Assembly: GCA_028284905.1 (NCBI GenBank)
Contig: JANQQU010000085.1
Span: forward strand, 62,001 to 126,000
DNA: 64,000 nucleotides
Origin: Calditrichia bacterium
Lineage (GTDB): Bacteria; Calditrichota; Calditrichia; RBG-13-44-9; J075
Reading direction: 5' to 3'
Each line of letters begins with the position of its first letter. The stretch's first letter is position 1. Of the stretch, positions 27,997-35,993 are shown piece after piece. Below the pieces are notes generated by a model. That model made no database searches. It saw only the letters and a list, made by a program, of their open reading frames with translations, and had not been told where the DNA came from. A program made the position numbers and the translations under genes.

Positions 27997-30900
27997 TTAT
28001 TTCAGGAGAATCATCCTGCGGGTCGCGGTAAAATCACCGGCAACGACGCGGTAGATGTAAATACCGCTGGATGCCTGGGTGCCACTGTCGCTCCGGCCGT
28101 CCCAGTTAAAGGTATGATAACCGGCATCGAGGGTATTGCTAACCAGCGAGCGCACCAGCTGTCCATTGATGTTATAGATGCGCAAGGTTACGCTATTGCT
28201 TTCGGGCAAGCTGAAGGCAATCGTCGTGCTCGGGTTAAACGGATTCGGATAATTCTGCTCTAACTCAAATTCGCTCGGGATCGCGGCAGCGATTGCACCT
28301 GCTTCATCATCAACAACACGCACTTTCGGGAAGCTCATGGAAGAGGCGTGGCCGAGGATGGTGGAGCCGGTGGCAAAGCTGATGTCCTTCGCACAGATGA
28401 TACCGCGGAAACGGGTGTAGCTATCCGCGCGCACTTTCGCATCCGGGGCAATAATGTTACCAACTACGGTTGCTTCCCGGTCGATATCAATATTGCGGCT
28501 GCCAATGCTGTTGAAGGTGAGCTTGTCTGTAGTGTTGCCAACCATGATGACCATGCTGCGATCGCCGAAGTCCAGATCGTTGACGATGTTAATGATTACT
28601 TCACCACCGGTTGCATCGACGATCAAGCGGGTATCGGTGCCGAGTTCCAGCTCATCCATAAAGTATTCACCGACGCTCAGGCGCAAGGTGCCGTCCCGTT
28701 CCACGGTAACGTCCTCGTAGGATCCGGGGGCGAGTGCTAAGTCTTCGCCATCTTCCACAGTAAAGTCTTCGGTACCAGCGCTGAAAGCTGCCAATACCGG
28801 TAATGGAATCGGATCGACTACTGCGTTGCCGGCAGCAGTGCCGTTGACGGTGCCGTCGTTATCGAGATCATCACCGGCGCTAACGTCTCCGGTAACGGTA
28901 TTGTCACTGGCGATATCGATGTCATCGACTGCGCTGATGTCGCCGTCGAATACAGTCGGGGCGCCACGGTTGATGTCTACATCATCGTTGGCATGAATGC
29001 TGCCATCTACTGCGGTCGCTGCGCTAATGTCCACATCGATGTTGGCAAGCAGCACATACTGATGGGCCAGTCCGTCGAGCGGGCCAATATTCAGTGCATC
29101 CGGTGTCGGAGGAATCTGGGTATAAGTGCTTGTTACCAAACGTCCACCGGAACCATTGGGAATGCGCTGGTTGGAGTGACCATCTTTATCGCCCTGACCG
29201 TCTTCGTTTACTTGCGGCTGACCAGGTGTCAAGACATCGATAAGTCCGTTGTCATCATCATCATTGGTGTCGTAAACCAGTGCATCGATGAGTCTAGTAG
29301 CGGTAACCGGCGTATCATCCGGGAAATCAGAAGCGTCGCCGACATAAAGCGCAACCGCGTCTGCACCATTCTGGATGGCGCCACTGCTGCCGGGATCAAC
29401 AACAAAATCCACACCCGGCACACTGGGATTACCGAGGACAAAATAGCCGTTGGCATCGGTGCTGTATCCATCGAGATCAAAGGCTGCGTAAGATTCATCC
29501 CCATTACCATTGTAGAGCACCAGCACCAGGCCGCTCAGATCAGTGTTGCCGACGCCGCCGTCGAACAACTCAACGAATTCCATATCGTCAGTGCCATCAG
29601 TATCGGCATCTACTTCGTTAATGAGCACGTTGGGCGGATCGAAGCAATTCTCCGGTGCGGTATATACAACTTCGGTATAAGTGCATTCCGTATTGGCTGA
29701 AAAACTCGCCGTCAGACTGACCAGTGCACCGGTTGCCGGGAGGTCGGTCAATTCAACATTCTGCGGACTGCCGAGGATTGGGAAGGATTGACCTCCGACA
29801 TCCAATGTGCCGCTGTTCGGTGCACCGTTGTAAGATACTTTTATTGTTGCGGAGTAGGTGCCGGTGAGGGGATCGCAGGCACTAATATCCTGAGCTTTCA
29901 GGTTGGTAAATTCGCAAGGAACCGGTTCCATGTTCTCCGCATCTGGTGTCGGAGGAATAGTAATGTAAGTGCTGGTATTGCGGGCGCCACCGGAACCATT
30001 GGGAATGCGCTGCATGGATTCTTCCGGGCCGTTGCCATTACCATTTTCATTGATATGTAATTGTCCTGCATTCAATAATGGCATCAATCCAGCGTCTGCA
30101 CTGCCACCATATACCAAAGCGTCAATCAGGCCGTCTGTGGTGACGTCAGTATCATTCGGAAAGTCTGAAGCATCACCAAAATAGAGCGCAACCGCATCGT
30201 TGCCATTCTGCAACGCACCGCTACCGCCGGGATTAAATGTCAGGTCAACACCTGGTACACCCGGATTACCCAAAACAAAATAACCATTGCCATCCGTGCT
30301 TTGTCCATCCAGGTCAAACGCTTCATAAGATGCATCATCGCTGCCGTTAAAGAAGACAATTACCAGGCCATCGAGGCTAGTATTCCCGATGCCGCCGTCA
30401 AAAAGTTCGACGAATTCTGCTGCATCGGTACCCGGCGTGTTAGGATCTACTTCGTTGATGACGACCGCAAAGCAGGAAGTTGGTGCTTGATACGCTTCCG
30501 GAACACTCAGTGAGCAACTCGGATCTTCGGAAAAACTGGCGGTAATGCCGTGCACCTGTCCATCTGAAATTAGATCTGTTAAAGTAACGACTTGTGGGCT
30601 GCTGGTGATGGCAAAAGACTGATCATTAACAACCAGGTTGCCGCTGTTCGGTGCATTATCGTAGCTGACTTCCACATTGATACTAAAAGTGTTGGTTTGC
30701 GGATTACATGCGTTAGGCTCGCTTACATCTATACCGGTAATCTCACATTCCGGAATTGGGGCACAGATTGACATGTTGTTAAAAAAGGCATCGCGTGGAC
30801 TCTCGGAACCGGCGTTGGCGTTAAACAAGCGAACTCTCCCGGGAACTTGATCTCCAGCACCGCTTAGAAGGCTGCGTCCGGTAAAACTGGTTGTCGTTCC

Positions 30901-32019
30901 ACTGAAAAGCGAGGTAATATCAATGTCATAAGTAGCGCCGGCTTGCAGGGTGATTTTTATTGACAGTCCCTCGTCTGTAAACGGTATTCCGGTATCAGTG
31001 GTGCCACTGGCATCGACAATACTATAATTTGATTGCCCGCCGATGAAAATAAATTCCACCAGATTAGCGCCGGTGGTAGTGTTCTGTAAAGCAAGGCCAA
31101 CAGTGCCGCCGCCATCTATCCAGCCATTGTCCATATCAACAGAAAAAATATCACCGACGCTCATCGGTGTTGTAAAGGGGCGGAAAGCGTCTGCCAGGCC
31201 GCCAGTGTTTGCAAACATTCCCCAGGAACGGCCGCCGCTATCGATATCATCATCTGAATTTCCGTCGCCGTCACCGTTTGCGGTGGAAGAGGCCATAAAA
31301 TGTCCCCCATTGCCGTCAAAACCGGTAAATAATATCCATGCATCGAAGCCGCTGCCACCGTCATCCCCAGCATCCCAGCCATCATTGTAAACCGCGTCGC
31401 TGGCATCGTCCGTGCTAGTGCACTCGAGTTCGGGGCCCGGCGCTACTAACGTCTGCGCGCCATTAATGAGTCCGCGCGTATGGGTTTTTGGGCCATCCCA
31501 GCTAAAATCTTCGTAGCAATCCCCGAAGCCGATTAGTTGGAGGGAACTACCCACCGGTGTGCTGCTGCTTTCGGTGACACCGATATTTTCGCTGGTTTCA
31601 CCATTGGCAATACCAGCCGTAGCATTAATCGTTCCTTCATAGCTGAGGAACTGGACGAGATTGTTGCCGGCATCAACCAATGCCAGGCCATCGGAAGGGC
31701 CGTTCTGCATGTTATTAGAACCGACCGCAAAAAAGATAGCGCCAAAACCGGTTGCCTGATCGGGAATCGTGCCGCTCAAACTGGTGGTTCGATAAACGGT
31801 GCCATTTTCGGTATAATGCGCCACCGACCATCCGCTAAGATCGGTGCCGGCAGGACCGGCAATCTCAAAGCCTTCATCCTGGTCGCCGCCTGTGTTGTCG
31901 TAATGGATTTCATTAATAAAAACCGGGGTATCGGCATAGGCTGCCGTCCCGATTAAGCCGGCGACCAATAATATCAATAGCCGGAAAAATCTGCGTGATT
32001 CGTATTTACTTCTCGCCAT
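27997..32019 (-). CDS. Surface protein: lamin-tail-like and jelly-roll heads, beta-helix-like stalk
   Basis: A 1340-residue secreted protein. It has a signal peptide (FFRLLILLVAGLIGTAAYA), then a lamin-tail-type module (about 25-190, FINEIHYDN). A jelly-roll with DGGSGFD and MDNG follows (about 205-420), then alternating small Ig-like domains (CEITGIDV, CEFTNLKA) and two more INEVD lamin-tail-like modules (about 520-700 and 795-965, both with AEFVELFDGG or MEFVELFDGG). Stalk B (about 988-1233) and a sorting module ending RRMILLK complete it. The frame extends to 32148, but the ATG at 32019 has AGAGGAGCT just upstream and begins the signal peptide. The two INEVD modules are an internal duplication. 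Lamin-tail domains in bacterial secreted proteins often sit beside nucleases, but no nuclease is present here. Confidence 0.87.
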   Translation of the reverse strand: MARSKYESRRFFRLLILLVAGLIGTAAYADTPVFINEIHYDNTGGDQDEGFEIAGPAGTDLSGWSVAHYTENGTVYRTTSLSGTIPDQATGFGAIFFAVGSNNMQNGPSDGLALVDAGNNLVQFLSYEGTINATAGIANGETSENIGVTESSSTPVGSSLQLIGFGDCYEDFSWDGPKTHTRGLINGAQTLVAPGPELECTSTDDASDAVYNDGWDAGDDGGSGFDAWILFTGFDGNGGHFMASSTANGDGDGNSDDDIDSGGRSWGMFANTGGLADAFRPFTTPMSVGDIFSVDMDNGWIDGGGTVGLALQNTTTGANLVEFIFIGGQSNYSIVDASGTTDTGIPFTDEGLSIKITLQAGATYDIDITSLFSGTTTSFTGRSLLSGAGDQVPGRVRLFNANAGSESPRDAFFNNMSICAPIPECEITGIDVSEPNACNPQTNTFSINVEVSYDNAPNSGNLVVNDQSFAITSSPQVVTLTDLISDGQVHGITASFSEDPSCSLSVPEAYQAPTSCFAVVINEVDPNTPGTDAAEFVELFDGGIGNTSLDGLVIVFFNGSDDASYEAFDLDGQSTDGNGYFVLGNPGVPGVDLTFNPGGSGALQNGNDAVALYFGDASDFPNDTDVTTDGLIDALVYGGSADAGLMPLLNAGQLHINENGNGNGPEESMQRIPNGSGGARNTSTYITIPPTPDAENMEPVPCEFTNLKAQDISACDPLTGTYSATIKVSYNGAPNSGTLDVGGQSFPILGSPQNVELTDLPATGALVSLTASFSANTECTYTEVVYTAPENCFDPPNVLINEVDADTDGTDDMEFVELFDGGVGNTDLSGLVLVLYNGNGDESYAAFDLDGYSTDANGYFVLGNPSVPGVDFVVDPGSSGAIQNGADAVALYVGDASDFPDDTPVTATRLIDALVYDTNDDDDNGLIDVLTPGQPQVNEDGQGDKDGHSNQRIPNGSGGRLVTSTYTQIPPTPDALNIGPLDGLAHQYVLLANIDVDISAATAVDGSIHANDDVDINRGAPTVFDGDISAVDDIDIASDNTVTGDVSAGDDLDNDGTVNGTAAGNAVVDPIPLPVLAAFSAGTEDFTVEDGEDLALAPGSYEDVTVERDGTLRLSVGEYFMDELELGTDTRLIVDATGGEVIINIVNDLDFGDRSMVIMVGNTTDKLTFNSIGSRNIDIDREATVVGNIIAPDAKVRADSYTRFRGIICAKDISFATGSTILGHASSMSFPKVRVVDDEAGAIAAAIPSEFELEQNYPNPFNPSTTIAFSLPESNSVTLRIYNINGQLVRSLVSNTLDAGYHTFNWDGRSDSGTQASSGIYIYRVVAGDFTATRRMILLK

Positions 32020-32348
32020 AATAGCTCCTCTGAAATAAGATTCGTGAGTAAGGATTAATAATGTTCTAAATGTAAATTCTTTTAAGTTTTCAATGTCGCG
32101 TTTTAAAGACGCGTTGCTGCCCCAAAAGCCAAGTGAATAAATTAGCAAATCGTTTTGCGAAACGATAACAAACGCAAATCAATTGCGCTATATATTGATT
32201 CTGACACTTGCTGTCATCAAATGTTAAAGAATTGAACCTTGTGGAGAGAAAATCCTTTTTGCAGACTCTCCGATTTTCCATAGGAGGTTTATTGTCAAAT
32301 CGGGAACAATGGTTAAAATAATCGATAACCATTTTTTATAAATGTTGG

Positions 32349-32364
32349 TGTGACGATTGTCACG
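32349..32364. promoter_or_regulatory. CRP/FNR-like palindromic site
   Basis: TGTGA (32349-32353), six bases, then TCACG (32360-32364) matches the two half-sites of a CRP-type operator except for the last base. It lies about 330 bases upstream of the gene starting at 32019. No CRP-family gene is in the window, so this is only a candidate. Confidence 0.35.
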
Positions 32365-32389
32365 TTGCGAATTATGATTTTTGAGGGTA

Positions 32390-32594
32390 GGGGCGAAGCA
32401 TTCCATCGCAAGGCCAGAGATAAATCTATAATTTTGAGATAGCATTATAATCTGTGGGGGCGAAGCATTCCTTCTCTAGGTCAGAGATAAATTTATAATT
32501 TTGAGATAGTATTATAATCTGTGGGGGTGAAGCATTCCTTCTCGATCACGGAGATAAATCTATGATCTTGAGAAGGAATGCTTCTCCCCCACAG
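32390..32594. repeat. Iterated GCGAAGCATTCC half-hairpins (67-bp period) plus one full hairpin
   Basis: Three copies of a 67-bp unit start at the GGGG(C/T)GAAGCATTCC left arm (32390, 32457, 32524), each followed by AGATAAAT(C/T)TAT and ending TATAATCTGT. Only the third has a right arm: 32572-32594 pairs with 32519-32541 at 22 of 23 positions. It lies in the 625-base gap behind the gene ending at 32645, which holds no gene. Confidence 0.8.
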
Positions 32595-32644
32595 AATCAA
32601 CAGAATATATTTAAAATCCCCCAAATCCTTTTGGGAATCCAGGC

Positions 32645-35425
32645 TTATTTAATCAGCATCATTTTTCTAACCTGCTGGAAATCACCGGCAGTGATCTTGT
32701 AGAAATAGATACCGCTGCCGACCCGTTGTCCCTGGCTGTTGGTAGCATCCCACTGCACGGTGTATTCCCCGGCATCGCGGGATTCATTCAGCAGCGTTTT
32801 CACCAAACGGCCGGAGATATCAAAAATCTGCAAGCTAATAAATTCGGATTCTGCAACCCGAAAACCGATATTCGTGGTTGGGTTAAAGGGATTCGGATAG
32901 TTCTGCGCCAATTCGAAAGTTTGCGGCGATGCCACGGCAGCAGTATCATCTGCCAGCACTTTCGGCAGACCGAAGGCATGAGTGGAGATCAGCGAGCCGA
33001 TACCGAAAGAGATGTCTTCCGCACAAATCGATCCCGCGAAATAAACATAGCTATCCGCGCGTACTTTTGCATCCGGCGCGATGATTGTGGCACGGACGGT
33101 TGCTTCCCGGCCAATATCGATATTTTTGGATTGGATGCTGTTGATGGTGAAAAGGGCAGAGCTACCGCCGCTGACACTAACAGTCATCCGCTGACCGAAT
33201 TCCAGATCGCTAACGATATTGACGGTTACCGCGCCTCCGCTAACATCGACGATCAGGCGGGTGTCGGTACCTAATTCCAGCTCATCCAGAAAGTATTCCC
33301 CGGCACTGAGGCGGAGGATGCCGTCTCTTTCCACTTCAACATCACGGTAAGCACCGGGATCGAGGGCCAGATCGTCATCATCCTCAACAGTGACATCTTC
33401 CGTGCCGGCCGAGAAAGCATCGAGCACCGGCAGGGGGACCGGATCGACATCGGCATTTTCGCTGGCGGTGCCGGTAATAGTGCCGTCGTTGTCGAGATCG
33501 CCACCGGCAGTGACATCGCCGTCGATGGTATTATCGCGGGCAATGTCGATATCATCGACCGCGCTGAGGTTGCCATCGTAAGTGCTGGGGTCGCCGCTGT
33601 TCAGATCGATGTCGTCGTTGGCATGCATATCTCCAACCGCGAGCTGCGGGCGGTTAATTTCGATATCTTTTGCGGCCAGTAAAGTAAACGCTTTTCCTGC
33701 ACTTCCCTTATATTTTACTGTAATCGTGCCCTCAAAATCAATCAGCGTTTCATTCGGCTCTTCCGGGCCGATAATAATGTCATCACCTGCTAAATTGGTA
33801 ATGGCTGTAAAGACACAGCTGCCGGAAGTGGCCACGGCCGCACCGAAGATCGATGATGCCAACTGTGCTTCTGTGCGGACCCATTGCAGGCAGCCTTCAC
33901 TGTCCAGCTTTTCCAGAAATACATTTGCACCACCACTACCGGGATAAATATACGGGACATCAGCACCATCTATATCAAAATCAGCGTCATCAGTAACAAT
34001 CCCATGGGCGAAAGCATTGCTGGCCGCGTCAGTAGCGAGATCGAAGACATAAGGGCCAGGATCTTCACCTGCGTTAGGGCTGACCCAGAGAATATCACCG
34101 TCTACATCCATAGCGACAACAAAGGATATTCCGGTAGAACTATCAAAAAAGTTGGTGGAAAGATAGATGTTGCCATTGGGCGCCGCGATAATATCCGGGG
34201 ACCAGAATAGGGGAAAGATCGCAAAAGGAAGAGGGAAAAAGGGAATGTCCTCATCAATGACTGCCAGAAAATCTCCGTCTTCAGAATATTTCAGAATAAA
34301 TACACCATACGGCGTTAGGGAAGCCTCCAGTAATGTCTCATCGGATGTTCCCGGCTCGATGAGCAGATTTGTTTCAAAAACCCCAACAACAAATACATTG
34401 CCCTCGACGTCAACGGTAACATCAGTGGCGGCATCAATAGGGATACCGGCAGCAAAACCGATATTGTCGCCGATAGCTTGCTTGGCCCAAAGCAATTCCC
34501 CGTCGCTATTATATTTTGCCCAGAAAGGCTCCAAACCCACGTCCCCTACCAGCAGGGTTGCATTTGTTTCACCCGGGCCGAGAAGAATGTCATCCTCAAA
34601 CGTACCGGTGATATAAATATTCCCGTCATCATCCACAGTTATGCCCATGGCGGCAGAAAAACCGGATTCGATATCGGCAGAGGTGACCCACTGGACATCA
34701 CCGTCTTTATCATACTTAGCAAGAAACATTCTGGGGGTGACTGCGCTTGGAAGTGTAATTTCCGGACCGGAGATTGATTCAAAATCGGTGTCCCCGAAAG
34801 CCGCGCCACAAACATAAATATTGCCTGCATCGTCAACGGCGATTTGCATAGTGCCAAATATAAAGCCTAATTCAAAAAGAAAGTCGTCTGCAAAAATCGG
34901 CACAGCCCATTCTCCGACACCCGCTGCATCCCTTTTAATAACAAAATATCCTACTTCAAAAAAACCAGCGGTATAACTGTATCCGGCATCATCTGCTGCG
35001 ATGCTCGTGCTAATAAAAAAACCATCCTCGAAAGGATCTGCCCATTCTACTGGATATGGTTCCGTTAGTATTCCGGATTCCAGTGGGGTATGGTTCGATT
35101 GGCCGGCGCGCTGTTTAAATTTCGACATGAAAGCATTTCTATCGAAGTTCTCTGCATCCAGGGAGTTGTTTTGCCAGTCAGATGAATTGAGCCGCTCCAG
35201 CCAGGGAAGCTGCGAGTTCGCGGCCGGCTGGCGTAAGCGATCCATCAGACTGCCGGGGGACTGCTGCCCGCGCAGCTCCTGGAACCGTTCCGTTAGCTGT
35301 TTGAATTTATTTTGTTGCTCTTGACCGGCCAGCGAGAATGTTGTCATTGCCAACAGGGTGAAAATCAATAGAATTGATGGCGCAATACGCCATTTAAATC
35401 GGCGGTAACTCGTCTGCTTCGTCAT
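32645..35425 (-). CDS. Surface protein: SBBP-like propeller, beta-helix-like stalk, sorting domain
   Basis: A 926-residue secreted protein with a signal peptide (SILLIFTLLAMTTFSLAG, about 17-34). A charged linker is followed by SBBP-like blades (about 125-575; for example VQWVTSADIESG, DDDGNIYITGTF, LLWAKQA). Stalk B (about 578-822; VGDMHANDDIDLN, NTIDGDVTAGGD) and a sorting module from about 837 to MMLIK complete it. TGAGGAGACT precedes the ATG at 35425. Its head is related to the gene ending at 19262, but its stalk is that of the genes ending at 22231 and 27997, so it is a clear head/stalk recombinant within the family. Extracellular; ligand unknown. Confidence 0.86.
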   Translation of the reverse strand: MTKQTSYRRFKWRIAPSILLIFTLLAMTTFSLAGQEQQNKFKQLTERFQELRGQQSPGSLMDRLRQPAANSQLPWLERLNSSDWQNNSLDAENFDRNAFMSKFKQRAGQSNHTPLESGILTEPYPVEWADPFEDGFFISTSIAADDAGYSYTAGFFEVGYFVIKRDAAGVGEWAVPIFADDFLFELGFIFGTMQIAVDDAGNIYVCGAAFGDTDFESISGPEITLPSAVTPRMFLAKYDKDGDVQWVTSADIESGFSAAMGITVDDDGNIYITGTFEDDILLGPGETNATLLVGDVGLEPFWAKYNSDGELLWAKQAIGDNIGFAAGIPIDAATDVTVDVEGNVFVVGVFETNLLIEPGTSDETLLEASLTPYGVFILKYSEDGDFLAVIDEDIPFFPLPFAIFPLFWSPDIIAAPNGNIYLSTNFFDSSTGISFVVAMDVDGDILWVSPNAGEDPGPYVFDLATDAASNAFAHGIVTDDADFDIDGADVPYIYPGSGGANVFLEKLDSEGCLQWVRTEAQLASSIFGAAVATSGSCVFTAITNLAGDDIIIGPEEPNETLIDFEGTITVKYKGSAGKAFTLLAAKDIEINRPQLAVGDMHANDDIDLNSGDPSTYDGNLSAVDDIDIARDNTIDGDVTAGGDLDNDGTITGTASENADVDPVPLPVLDAFSAGTEDVTVEDDDDLALDPGAYRDVEVERDGILRLSAGEYFLDELELGTDTRLIVDVSGGAVTVNIVSDLEFGQRMTVSVSGGSSALFTINSIQSKNIDIGREATVRATIIAPDAKVRADSYVYFAGSICAEDISFGIGSLISTHAFGLPKVLADDTAAVASPQTFELAQNYPNPFNPTTNIGFRVAESEFISLQIFDISGRLVKTLLNESRDAGEYTVQWDATNSQGQRVGSGIYFYKITAGDFQQVRKMMLIK

Positions 35426-35700
35426 ACAGTCTCCTCAATTGTTGAGAGTTATGATATGATCAGGCTTTAGCAATTTGTCTGGAACAACAAACAATGGTCC
35501 GTAGAAAGAACGGATGCAGCCGGCCAGATCGCTATATATAAAGAACATTGTGATTAAAAACTGTAGGAACACAGCTATGCTGAAGAAATATCTTAATAAA
35601 GGAATTTCAAAAATGCAATGAATTTGTGTTAGGTTTTTTCAGTTTTTAAGGTGTGTCACAATTGGTGGGGAGGGATTGGGGATTGATCTGGAAGGATGTT

Positions 35701-35943
35701 GGGGTGAAGCATTCCTGTTATTGTAGATTTATCTAGGGCCTTTAGGTGTACTGTGGGGGTGGGAGATCATTCCTATTGAATATTGTAGATTTATCTAGGG
35801 CCTTTAGGTGTACTGTGGGGGTGAAGCATTCCTGTTATTGTAGATTTATCTAGGGCCTTTAGATGTACTGTGGGGGCGAAGCATTCCTTCTAAAGATCGT
35901 AGATTTATCTCCGTGATTGAAAAGGAATGCTTCGCCCCCACAG
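35701..35943. repeat. Iterated half-hairpins (55-62 bp period) plus one full hairpin
   Basis: Four copies of GTAGATTTATCT with preceding GGGG(T/C)GAAGCATTCC-like arms occur at spacings of 62, 55 and 59 bases (GTAGATTT at 35723, 35785, 35840 and 35899). Copy 2 has a mutated arm (GGGAGATCATTCC). Only the last has a partner: 35868-35889 pairs perfectly with 35922-35943 (22 bp). It lies in the 568-base gap behind the gene ending at 35994, which has no gene. Confidence 0.8.
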
Positions 35944-35967
35944 AATCAACAGAATATATTTAATATC

Positions 35968-35985
35968 CCCCAAATCCATTTGGGG
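35968..35985 (-). terminator. Short hairpin just past a stop codon
   Basis: CCCCAAAT (35968-35975) and ATTTGGGG (35978-35985) sit nine bases beyond the stop of the gene ending at 35994. A degenerate copy, CCCCCAAATCCTTTTGGG, is found at the same position behind the gene ending at 32645. Confidence 0.55.
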
Positions 35986-35993
35986 AGATAGGA

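Noticed and set aside
32390-32594. Regularly spaced repeats that could be taken for a CRISPR array
   Set aside because: The period is filled with near-identical sequence, so there are no unique spacers, and no cas genes lie in the window. The 3' unit forms a simple hairpin with the last copy.
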